A DNA stretch of 64,000 bases from Akkermansia muciniphila (GTDB lineage Bacteria > Verrucomicrobiota > Verrucomicrobiia > Verrucomicrobiales > Akkermansiaceae), in NCBI GenBank assembly GCA_947624785.1, contig CANQLV010000004.1, positions 62,001-126,000 of the forward strand. Direction: 5' to 3'. The number at the start of each line of letters is the position of its first letter. The stretch's first letter is position 1. Shown here piece after piece: positions 52,390 to 60,092 of the stretch. The position numbers were made by a program, and so were the translations under genes. The notes below the pieces were generated by a model. It ran no database searches and had not been told where the DNA came from. It saw only the letters and a program-made list of their open reading frames with translations.

Positions 52390-52416
52390 CTCAACCACTC
52401 CAACCCGCCTTCTCCC

Positions 52417-53415
52417 ATGAAAACGCTTAAAATCTCCTTTTTACAGTCCACTCCGGATTTCGGCAGGGAAGGCATTTACCAGCTCCTGAAAAACCGTTAC
52501 CGCGTGGTGGAAGACGATTCCGACTTCGACTACCTGATCGCCACCCCCTGGTTTTACGTCAACCGGGAGGCGTTCTACGATTTTCTGGAACGGGCCCCCG
52601 GCCATATCACCGTCATGTACGGCTGCCATGAAGCCGTCGCCCCGGACTTCATGCTGTTTGACTACTACATCGGGCTGGATACGGTGCCGGGAAGCGACCG
52701 CACCGTCAAACTCCCCTTCCTGCGCCACCATTTGCAGGAAGTGCACGGCGGCAAGGAAGGACTGGATGTCCGCGCCCTCCTGGCCTCCAAAACAGGCTTC
52801 TGCAACTTCATTTACGCCAACCGCAAATCCCATCCCAACCGGGACGCCATTTTCCACAAGCTTTCCGCCTTCCGGTTCGTCAACTCCCTGGGCCCCCACC
52901 TCAACAACACGCCGGGCGACGGCCACCGGTCGGAAGACTGGTACGCCTCCTCCATCCGGATGAAAAAGCCGTATAAATTCTCCATTGCCTTTGAAAACGC
53001 ATGGTACCCCGGCTACACCAGCGAGAAAATCGTCACCAGCATGCTTGCGGGCACCATCCCCATTTACTGGGGCAATCCGGACATCGGCAGGGAGTTCAAC
53101 TCCGCCGCGTTCATCAACTGCCACGACTTCCCCACCCTGGACGACGCCGCGGCCTACGTAAAGAAAGTGGATGAAGACGACGGCCTGTGGTGTGAAATCA
53201 TGTCCCGCCCCTGGAAAACCCCGGAACAGGAAGCCCTCTTCCTGGAAGAAACGGAACGGGAAACCGCCAAACTTTACCGGATATTCGACCAGTCTCCGGA
53301 AGAAGCGCGCCGCAAGGGGGACGGCACATGGATTTCCTACTACCAGCGCTTTTTAAAACGCGGCCACAGGCTGCGCCTGGCATGGCGGCGGCTGAAGAAC
53401 CGCCTGAGCCGCTGA
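52417..53415 (+). CDS. Alpha-(1,3/4)-fucosyltransferase, GT10
   Basis: GT10 enzymes add fucose from GDP-fucose to GlcNAc (Lewis-type structures) or related acceptors. The 332-aa protein has the diagnostic donor-binding block KFSIAFENAWYPGYTSEKIVTSMLAGTIPIYWG (about residues 188-221) and an N-terminal acceptor domain. No signal peptide or heptad repeats are present, unlike Helicobacter pylori FucT. The C-terminal end is basic (RLAWRRLKNRLSR), suiting membrane binding. The OafA-type gene at 53508 follows. Confidence 0.9.
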   Translation: MKTLKISFLQSTPDFGREGIYQLLKNRYRVVEDDSDFDYLIATPWFYVNREAFYDFLERAPGHITVMYGCHEAVAPDFMLFDYYIGLDTVPGSDRTVKLPFLRHHLQEVHGGKEGLDVRALLASKTGFCNFIYANRKSHPNRDAIFHKLSAFRFVNSLGPHLNNTPGDGHRSEDWYASSIRMKKPYKFSIAFENAWYPGYTSEKIVTSMLAGTIPIYWGNPDIGREFNSAAFINCHDFPTLDDAAAYVKKVDEDDGLWCEIMSRPWKTPEQEALFLEETERETAKLYRIFDQSPEEARRKGDGTWISYYQRFLKRGHRLRLAWRRLKNRLSR

Positions 53416-53507
53416 CCCAGGCTCCCGGACAAATCAACTCCATCCCGGCTTCTCCCTCCCCCTTTTCACGTTCTCCCCCATCCCTGTATTTTCCTCCTTT
53501 CCGCCTC

Positions 53508-55583
53508 ATGAACAAATGCCTTTCTGAAAACTTTTGTTCACCTTCCCTCCAGCAGGCCGGAAATGCCGCCCACGGGACCTACTTCCCGCACATCGACGGC
53601 CTGCGCACCTTTGCCGTGCTGGCCGTCGTCCTGTACCATTTGCAGGAATGGATCTGCCCGGGAGGGTACACGGGCGTGGACATCTTCTTCGTCATCTCCG
53701 GCTACCTGATCGGCGGCGGCCTTGTCCGCAGCCTGAAGGATGGGGATTTCTCCCTGTCCTCCTTTTACTACCGCAGAATCAGGCGCATCATGCCCGCCTA
53801 TTTCTGCCTGATTGCGGTCGTGCTGGCCTTCGGGTGCGTGGTGCTGGCCTGCGACGACCTGCGGACCCTGGGCCGCACCGTGAGGTCAAGCGCACTCTTC
53901 ATCACCAACATTTATTTCAGCAGGACCGCAGGGAACTACTTCAGCCCGGCCGCAGAAGAAAACCCTCTGCTGAACCTGTGGTCCCTGAGCGTGGAGGAAC
54001 AATTCTACCTGACGATCCCGCTCGCCCTGTGGCTGCTCTGGAAATTCAGGAAAAACGCCGTCAAGCCCGTTCTCTGCGGGGCTCTGGCCCTCTCCCTGTT
54101 CGCCGCCGTCTACCACATGGGGAATCTGGAGCATAACAAGGCCTTTTACCTGCTTCACTGCCGCGCCTGGGAACTCCTGGCCGGCTGCCTCCTGGCCCTG
54201 GCTCCCGCCGCCGCGGGACAGGGCCGGGGAACACGCTGGCTGCGGCTGGCGGGGTGGGCCGGCATCCTGCTCCCCTTTGCCTGTTACACCTCCTCCACGC
54301 CCTTTCCGGGATACACGGCCATTCCTTCCGTCGCGGGGACGGCCCTGCTGATCCGCTATGGAAGCCACGGCTGGTCCGGGCGCATCCTCAGGCACCCGCT
54401 CAGCACGGGCATCGGCAAAATCTCCTACTCCCTGTACCTGTGGCACTGGCCCGTCATCGTGTACTGGACCTACTTCTGTTTCAATGAATGCGGCCCGCGG
54501 GACTATTCGGGCATGTTCCTTCTCTCCTTTCTTCTCGGTTTCCTTTCCTGGAAATTCGTGGAAACCCCCTTCAGGGCCGCCGCCGCATGGCGGAAGCCCG
54601 CAAAAGCGTTTCTGCTCACGGCGGCAGGATGCCTCACGCTGGATTTTGCCGGAGAATGGCTCAAATGGACGGACGGCGCACGGGACTACTGGCACGTGGC
54701 CGCCAACAACATATCCTTCCCGGAATACTGGAAGGGGCCGGCCTTCCCGCCCTCCTTCGGCATCACGCCCCCCGGCCAGGCGGTGGTGGAAAAGGGAAAC
54801 GCCATCCAGCCCCATCATCCGGAGCTGGGAGACGTGACGGACTACCCCTTTGTACTGCTGGGTAAAACGGGGCAGCCTCCTTCCTTCCTGCTCATGGGAG
54901 ACAGCCATGCCATGGCCAGCTCTCCGGGCTTTGACGACGCCGCACGCCTTCTCAACCGGTCCGGCCTGTTCTACCGGGCGCGGCTATGCCCCCTGAGCGG
55001 CATTTCCGATTCCGGAGACGCGGATTCCCTCACGCTGCTGCGCATGATGTACCCGCACTGGGAGCACAACATGGACCTGATTCTGGACTGGCTGGAAAAC
55101 ACTCCCCAGATACACACCGTATTCATCCACAACCGCTGGATTGAACTGGTCAACAGCCACCGGGACATGCGCCTGAAACAACTGGTTGCGGACGGCCTGC
55201 TCCACACCTGCGCACGCCTTCGCAAGGCCGGCAAGCAAATCGTGCTGCTGGGTCCCGTGCCTGAATGGACCTTCGGCCCGCGCAAACTCATGCGGCGCAA
55301 TGCGCTGCTGAATGCCAACCGCGCGGACCGCCTGCTGGGCGGGGACTTCATCACGCGGCAGCGCCCCGTATTCGCCCTGCTGGAGCACATGGAATCCACG
55401 GGCCTGTGCCGCTTTATCCCGCTGCACGGCGCCTTCCATAAAAACGGGCGGTGGCTGGAAGAAGACGAGGGGCACCTGATGTACTGTGACGACAACCACC
55501 TTTCCCCCTACGGTTCCAGAAAAATGGTTTCCGGCATCCTCGACCAGCTTTTTCCGGGGATGGAAAGCACGGTGTCCAACTGA
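53508..55583 (+). CDS. OafA-type acyltransferase with C-terminal SGNH domain
   Basis: The 691-aa protein (ATG 53508) joins an acyltransferase-3 membrane domain of about ten helices to an extracytoplasmic SGNH hydrolase-like domain. Motif HIDGLRTFAVLAVVLYHL (about residue 27) is typical of OafA, with FFVISGYLIGGGL and YYRRIRRIMPAYF. The SGNH block I is LLMGDSHAMASS (about 463) and the C-terminal D-x-x-H is CDDNHLSPYGSRKM. Such enzymes O-acetylate LPS or peptidoglycan-linked sugars. The open frame reaches 53328 but overlaps GT10. Next is another GT10. Confidence 0.9.
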   Translation: MNKCLSENFCSPSLQQAGNAAHGTYFPHIDGLRTFAVLAVVLYHLQEWICPGGYTGVDIFFVISGYLIGGGLVRSLKDGDFSLSSFYYRRIRRIMPAYFCLIAVVLAFGCVVLACDDLRTLGRTVRSSALFITNIYFSRTAGNYFSPAAEENPLLNLWSLSVEEQFYLTIPLALWLLWKFRKNAVKPVLCGALALSLFAAVYHMGNLEHNKAFYLLHCRAWELLAGCLLALAPAAAGQGRGTRWLRLAGWAGILLPFACYTSSTPFPGYTAIPSVAGTALLIRYGSHGWSGRILRHPLSTGIGKISYSLYLWHWPVIVYWTYFCFNECGPRDYSGMFLLSFLLGFLSWKFVETPFRAAAAWRKPAKAFLLTAAGCLTLDFAGEWLKWTDGARDYWHVAANNISFPEYWKGPAFPPSFGITPPGQAVVEKGNAIQPHHPELGDVTDYPFVLLGKTGQPPSFLLMGDSHAMASSPGFDDAARLLNRSGLFYRARLCPLSGISDSGDADSLTLLRMMYPHWEHNMDLILDWLENTPQIHTVFIHNRWIELVNSHRDMRLKQLVADGLLHTCARLRKAGKQIVLLGPVPEWTFGPRKLMRRNALLNANRADRLLGGDFITRQRPVFALLEHMESTGLCRFIPLHGAFHKNGRWLEEDEGHLMYCDDNHLSPYGSRKMVSGILDQLFPGMESTVSN

Positions 55584-55621
55584 CGGAAGCTCCGCACGGA
55601 AAAACGCCCAATCCTTTGACA

Positions 55622-55649
55622 TTGACAAGGAAGGAAGGCCCCCTACACT
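55622..55649 (+). promoter_or_regulatory. Putative promoter of the second GT10 gene
   Basis: TTGACA (55622-55627) and TACACT (55644-55649) are spaced 16. Its layout copies the promoter at 52362. The expected transcription start is near 55656, exactly at the ATG of a short frame. Confidence 0.5.
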
Positions 55650-55655
55650 GACGTC

Positions 55656-55745
55656 ATGCAGCGCCGCCGCCGCGATGCTTCCGGACGGGTTGCCCGACGT
55701 ACGGCGGAAAGCCCGCGCGCCGCTTCAACGCCTCCATTCCCATGA
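55656..55745 (+). CDS. Possible 29-aa Arg-rich leader peptide, coupled to the second GT10 gene
   Basis: An ATG at 55656 starts 29 codons, eight of them Arg (MQRRRRDASGRVARR at the start), ending at TGA (55743-55745), which overlaps the ATG of the GT10 gene as ATGA. The -10 box ends 6 bases before the start, so the message would begin at the leader's ATG. Translation of the GT10 gene could depend on it. It may equally be chance. Confidence 0.3.
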   Translation: MQRRRRDASGRVARRTAESPRAASTPPFP

Positions 55746-56773
55746 CGGATTCCTCCCGCCCCATACGCATCAAGGTCATCAGAAAATCCACCAAGGCCTC
55801 CCCGGATAAAACGGAATCCCTGCTGTGGGGCGACTGCCTGTTCTGCACGGACGCCGCCATGACGGACTATGACTGGGTGCTGGTATACGATGAATTCCCC
55901 AGGAACTCCATAGGCACCATCAAGGATGAAACGGAACCCCTGCTCTGTCCCCCGGACCAGACCATCCTGATCACGGTGGAACCCCCTTCCATTAAAATCT
56001 ACAGCCGGGCGTACACCGGCCAGTTCGGCACCGTGCTGACCACCCACTCCGTCCGGGACCTCCCGCACCCCAACCATACCCTGGGCCGCGGATGCCTGGA
56101 ATGGCTGTACATCAAGCCCATGCAGGAGATTCTGGACCAGACGGAATTTCCGAAAACCAAGATGCTTTCCACCATCTGCTCCGCCAAGCAGCACACGCAT
56201 ACCATGCATAAAATGCGTTATGACCTCACGCGCTACCTGGCGGACCGCCTGCTGGAGCTGGACTGGTTCGGACACGGCGTTCAGGAAATAGAAAACAAAA
56301 CCGTCGCCATGGATGATTACAAGTACCATCTGTGCGTGGAAAACCATCTGGAACCCCACCACTGGACGGAAAAATTGTCCGACGCCTTCGTCGCCATGAC
56401 CCTTCCCTTTTACGCCGGGGATCCGCTGGCCACGGAATGCTTCCCGCCGGAGAGCTTCATCCCCATCCCGCTGGACAATCCGCAGAAAGCCTTTGAAATT
56501 ATCCGCAAGGCCATGGACGGCGGGGAATATGAAAAGCGGCTCCCTGCCATTCGCGAAGCTAGACGCCTGGTGCTGGAAAAGTACAACATGTTCGCCCAGA
56601 CGGCGGCCGTCATCCACAACCACCGGGGAACGGGAACCGTCCGGCCCGGCGCTACGTTGAAAGGGCGCCACGTCCTGCGGAAAAACCCGCTCAACGCCCT
56701 CCGGGAGCTGGCGGACACGCTGGCCTATAAAATCAGGTCACGCGGCAGGCGCGGGACCGGAGCCGGAGTGTAG
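55742..56773 (+). CDS. Second GT10-family fucosyltransferase-like protein
   Basis: The 343-aa protein has the GT10 core DDYKYHLCVENHLEPHHWTEKLSDAFVAMTLPFYAGDP (about residues 195-232), matching the variant of this family found in bacterial O-antigen clusters. N-terminal blocks ILITVEPPSIKIYSRAYTGQFGTVLT and HKMRYDLTRYLADRL suit an acceptor-binding domain. It differs from the first GT10 and probably makes another linkage or acts on another acceptor. The C-terminus is basic. It ends the island; next gene is on the opposite strand. Confidence 0.87.
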   Translation: MTDSSRPIRIKVIRKSTKASPDKTESLLWGDCLFCTDAAMTDYDWVLVYDEFPRNSIGTIKDETEPLLCPPDQTILITVEPPSIKIYSRAYTGQFGTVLTTHSVRDLPHPNHTLGRGCLEWLYIKPMQEILDQTEFPKTKMLSTICSAKQHTHTMHKMRYDLTRYLADRLLELDWFGHGVQEIENKTVAMDDYKYHLCVENHLEPHHWTEKLSDAFVAMTLPFYAGDPLATECFPPESFIPIPLDNPQKAFEIIRKAMDGGEYEKRLPAIREARRLVLEKYNMFAQTAAVIHNHRGTGTVRPGATLKGRHVLRKNPLNALRELADTLAYKIRSRGRRGTGAGV

Positions 56774-56812
56774 CCCGGCTGCCGTCCCCAGGATAAGGGC
56801 CAAAACTCCCCC

Positions 56813-57340
56813 CTACCAGTAAATGGAAGTGCTGGACGGCATTTTGCCGATGGCCTTGCGGCAGGCTGACCGGGCCGCCTCCATGCGGTGGAAGGATTCG
56901 GAAGGAACGCTTTCCCCCTGGTATTCAGCCAGCTTCCCGCCCGCCAGATTATGCACGGTCACGGTAACCTTCGTCCTGTAGCCGGGCCGCGTATTGGGAC
57001 CGGGCAGCGTGGTGAAATAATTCCCGTTGCGAATCAGCACATGCTCCTGCGCCGTCTTGCTGACGGTCGCCACGGCTCCATAGCCGTCTTCTCCGGGGTA
57101 CATGACCCGGAATCCCTTGGACGAGAGGGAGGCGGCAGCCGTATCCGCCATCTCCCAGTCGGAGCACTGGACCCTGATCTTGCGGTACTTGACCCGGCGT
57201 TCGGCGGCGGCCCGCTGATTCTGCTCCACCTCCTTGTTAAACTGCGCCCATTCTTCCGCCGTACAGGCAGCCAGGGAGGCAAACGCGGCCGCAGCGGCCC
57301 ATCTGGTCCAAATTCCGTATCTCATCGCTTTAACAGGCAT
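56813..57340 (-). CDS. Putative lipoprotein of unknown function
   Basis: From ATG 57340 the 175-aa protein has a signal sequence with lipobox SLAAC (Cys about residue 26). GGAGGGGA lies about 7 bases before the start, the clearest ribosome site in this part. The mature part has a charged helix (EEWAQFNKEVEQNQRAAAERR) and then beta-strands with YGAVATVSKTAQEHVLIRNGN and TVTVHNLAGGKLAEY. I recognise no family. The next gene upstream, 57410-57646, is on the same strand and could be co-transcribed. Confidence 0.7.
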   Translation of the reverse strand: MPVKAMRYGIWTRWAAAAAFASLAACTAEEWAQFNKEVEQNQRAAAERRVKYRKIRVQCSDWEMADTAAASLSSKGFRVMYPGEDGYGAVATVSKTAQEHVLIRNGNYFTTLPGPNTRPGYRTKVTVTVHNLAGGKLAEYQGESVPSESFHRMEAARSACRKAIGKMPSSTSIYW

Positions 57341-57409
57341 ACGTTCCCCTCCAGCCTGAACCCCGTTCAAGCCGTCTGAAAAACAGATCGTCAATAAAGC
57401 CGGAAAACC

Positions 57410-57646
57410 TTAATCGGATTTGCGGGAGGCGTGCTTCCTGGCCCGTTCCTCCTCCTTCTGCTTCTTCAGGTCCTCCTTCATCTTGGTCTTCTCCTCGGAA
57501 TCCAGCTTGCCGTCCTTGTTGGTATCATACTTTTCAAGGAGGGCGGCCTTCTTTTCCGCGGAAGTCATTCTCTTGGGAGCGTCTTCCTCCGCCATGGAAG
57601 GCATGGCGAACGCGGCGGCCATAACAATAAGCAAGTACTTCATCAT
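57410..57646 (-). CDS. Small secreted EF-hand-like protein
   Basis: From ATG 57646 this 78-aa protein has a signal peptide (MMKYLLIVMAAAFAMPSMA) and one EF-hand-like loop, DTNKDGKLDSEE (about residues 41-52), with Asp, Asn, Asp and Glu at the calcium ligands. The rest is highly charged Lys/Glu helix ending KHASRKSD. A single EF-hand would need a partner or dimer. Akkermansia-type genomes often carry such short secreted calcium-binding proteins; the role is unknown. Confidence 0.8.
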   Translation of the reverse strand: MMKYLLIVMAAAFAMPSMAEEDAPKRMTSAEKKAALLEKYDTNKDGKLDSEEKTKMKEDLKKQKEEERARKHASRKSD

Positions 57647-57768
57647 TAAATGGGGGTTCTTAAACAATCCTCTTCTACTCCCGCGCGCTTCCCTTGTCTC
57701 TCTTTTTTTAGTAATGCATGTAAATTACACTGCCATGCGCCCTTTCCGCCTCGTGAACGGCCCCCGGC

Positions 57769-59634
57769 CTAGGCTTTCACGAACGGGAAGAACAGGGGGA
57801 TCACCACCACCATGACCAGCCCCATGATCACCTGGAGGGGAACGCCCACCTTCACGTAATCCATGAACGTGTACTTGCCCGCCGGCATGACCAGGGCATT
57901 GGGCGGCGTGGAAAAGGGAGAGGCAAAGCACATGCTGGTGCCCACGGAAACCGCCAGCAGCAGCGGATAAGGGCTGATGCCCATGCTCACCGCGGATTGC
58001 AGGGCGATGGGAGCCAGCAGCACCGCCGTGGCCGTATTGCTGATGAACATGGTCAGCAGGGAGGCCGTGAAATAAACGCCCGCCATCAGGGCGAACGGCC
58101 CGAATCCCCCCAGGCCGGCCACCAGGCCGTGGGAGATGGCCTCCGAGGTGCCGGTCTTCTCCAGCGCCACGGACATCGGCAGCATGGCGGCAATCAGCAC
58201 GATGCTCTCCCAGTTGATCGTCCGGTACGCCTCCTCCACGTTGCGCAGGCATCCGCACAGCACCATCAGGACGGCGGCGATCAGCACCGCGGCCACCGCG
58301 GCCACCCAGTTGAACACCATGGCCGCAATCATCAGCAGCATGATGCCAGCGGCCAGCGGGGCCTTGTGCGTCAGGGTCACCTTGGACGCCTCCGCCAGCG
58401 GCTGGCCCACCACGACCCATTCAAAGGTTTTCTCACTCAGGCGCGCAATATCCGCCCAGGTTCCCTGAATCAGCAGCGTATCCCCGTACTGGAGCTTCAC
58501 ATCCTTCAAATTGTGGAAAATGTAATGGTTGTCCCGCTGGATGGCCAGAATGTTGACGCCGTACTTGGCGCGGAACCCGGAAGACTTCACGGGCATGTTG
58601 ATGAGGTCCGAATTGCGCATGAGCAGCATCTCCGCAATGCCTATCTCGTCAAACTTCAATTTGCTTTTCAGCAGGGAATCCGTATCTTCCGACGTCTTCC
58701 GGTTGATCATCACCGCACCGTATTCCCGGGCGAAGCGGTCCACGTCCTCAAACTCCCCCATTACGTAAATGACGTCTCCCCGCGCCACGCGGGTGTCCGA
58801 GCCCGCCATGGTCTGGCTGACCGTTTGCAGGAAGGAATGCCGGCTGGAATGCCTGCGGCGCACTTCCACGATGTTCACGTGGTAGCGGTCCGGTATCTGG
58901 AGGTCGTGCAGGGGGTTCTCCGTCAGGGCGGAATCCTCCAGCACCCGGAGACGGTAAAGATTGCTGATAATCTGGTACTCGTCTATCAACTGGCTGAGGG
59001 ACTTGCCCTTGGCCTCGTGTTCCGTCTTGTCGTCATGACGGCCCAGGAACTTCCTGCTCAGGGGAATCAGCAGCAGGACGCCCGTCACGATGCAGACGAG
59101 GCCGATGGGGGTGAACGAGAAAAAGCCCAGCCCCTCCATTCCCGCCTCCTGAAGCTGGTTGTTGATGACCAGGTTGGGGGGCGTGCCGATCAGCGTCAGC
59201 ATGCCGCCTATGCTGCTGGCAAACGCCATGGGCATGAGCAGTCGGCTCGTCTGGATGCCGCCGTCCGCGGCCAGGCTCACCAGAATGGGCAGCATCAGCG
59301 CCACCGTTCCCGTATTGCTGACAAACGCTCCGATGCCGGCCGTAACGAGCATGGTCAGCACCAGCAGGCGCAGCTCGCTCTTGCCGGCCAGCTTCATGAT
59401 CCTGCCGCCCAGCATCTTGGCTAGCCCCGTCCGGAAAATGGCTCCCCCCACCACGAAAAGCCCTACCATCATCACCACGATGGAGTTGGAAAAGCCGGAG
59501 AGCGCCTGCTCCGGGCTTAAAATCCCGAATACGATCAGGCACAGCAGGGAGCACAGCGCGACAATATCCGAACGGATTCTCCCCTGGACGAACAAAACGG
59601 CGGATACTCCCAGAATGAGCAGCGTGGTCAACAT
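57769..59634 (-). CDS. SLC13/DASS-family anion transporter with RCK-C domains
   Basis: The 621-aa protein has two membrane halves of about five segments with the family signatures: FVSNTGTVALMLPILVSLA (Ser-Asn-Thr-Gly, about residues 103-121) and MLTLIGTPPNLVINNQL in the first half, and MFISNTATAVLLAPIAL and FSTPPNALVMPAGKYTFMDYV in the second. Between them lie two RCK-C-like domains (about 205-290 and 300-390). It probably imports sulfate, phosphate or a dicarboxylate with Na+ or H+. It starts at ATG 59634, with TTGCCG and TTTATT boxes 17 apart just before. Confidence 0.9.
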   Translation of the reverse strand: MLTTLLILGVSAVLFVQGRIRSDIVALCSLLCLIVFGILSPEQALSGFSNSIVVMMVGLFVVGGAIFRTGLAKMLGGRIMKLAGKSELRLLVLTMLVTAGIGAFVSNTGTVALMLPILVSLAADGGIQTSRLLMPMAFASSIGGMLTLIGTPPNLVINNQLQEAGMEGLGFFSFTPIGLVCIVTGVLLLIPLSRKFLGRHDDKTEHEAKGKSLSQLIDEYQIISNLYRLRVLEDSALTENPLHDLQIPDRYHVNIVEVRRRHSSRHSFLQTVSQTMAGSDTRVARGDVIYVMGEFEDVDRFAREYGAVMINRKTSEDTDSLLKSKLKFDEIGIAEMLLMRNSDLINMPVKSSGFRAKYGVNILAIQRDNHYIFHNLKDVKLQYGDTLLIQGTWADIARLSEKTFEWVVVGQPLAEASKVTLTHKAPLAAGIMLLMIAAMVFNWVAAVAAVLIAAVLMVLCGCLRNVEEAYRTINWESIVLIAAMLPMSVALEKTGTSEAISHGLVAGLGGFGPFALMAGVYFTASLLTMFISNTATAVLLAPIALQSAVSMGISPYPLLLAVSVGTSMCFASPFSTPPNALVMPAGKYTFMDYVKVGVPLQVIMGLVMVVVIPLFFPFVKA

Positions 59635-59827
59635 GTCAATAAACGGCAGAGGTGGAAAATCGGCAAGAGAGCATATCTAACATGTCCTGCGCTCCTTGTC
59701 GATAGGCTGAACAAGTCATCCGTCCTCCATCCTCCGTACACATTCACGGTTCCTGCTCTTCCCACAGGACGGCTCTTCCCTTTTCCCGCTGAACATTGCG
59801 AACCCGCAACTACGGAAACAATAAAAA

Positions 59828-59850
59828 ACGCGTTCTTCCGGAGAACGCGT
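59828..59850 (-). terminator. Minus-strand terminator at the prophage edge
   Basis: ACGCGTTCT (59828-59836) pairs with AGAACGCGT (59842-59850) with a 5-base loop. Read on the minus strand it ends in TTTTTT. It lies 15 bases from the tRNA-like 3' end at 59865-59875 and may be that RNA's own terminator. Confidence 0.7.
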
Positions 59851-59864
59851 GAGGAAAGTAAAAG

Positions 59865-59990
59865 TGGTGGGGTAGAGAACCATTCCAAATATTGGTATTC
59901 AATAACTTTAGTTCTATATGTACACTTTTATGTACACTTGAGCGTCATTTTTCCATAATCTCGCTATCTGTGATGGCCTGTGATAGCCCA
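59865..59990 (-). other. Probable prophage attachment site with tRNA-like 3' end
   Basis: On the minus strand the sequence CTACCCCACCA (59875-59865) looks like the acceptor end of a tRNA or tmRNA with CCA, followed by a terminator, but the upstream part is not tRNA-like. To its right lie two direct repeats: ATGTACACTT at 59918-59927 and 59930-59939, and CTGTGATGGC/CTGTGATAGC at 59969-59978 and 59979-59988. These look like integrase arm sites. I infer an attachment site; the intact RNA gene would be at the other prophage end. Confidence 0.35.
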
Positions 59991-60034
59991 TGAAACATAT
60001 ATTCTTATCTTTCCGATGTCCAGAAGATGAAAAA

Positions 60035-60060
60035 CGCCCCCGCCTATTTGGTCGGGGGCG
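60035..60060 (-). terminator. Terminator of the tape-measure gene
   Basis: CGCCCCCG (60035-60042) pairs with CGGGGGCG (60053-60060). On the minus strand it is followed by TTTTT, 32 bases past the tape-measure stop. Confidence 0.8.
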
Positions 60061-60092
60061 ACACTCCATGAGGTTGAAGTTCCTTCAGAATA

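Noticed and set aside
52417..56773. Phase-variable homopolymer tracts in the fucosyltransferase genes
   Set aside because: Unlike in Helicobacter, no long poly-C or poly-A tract lies within or just before the GT10 genes.
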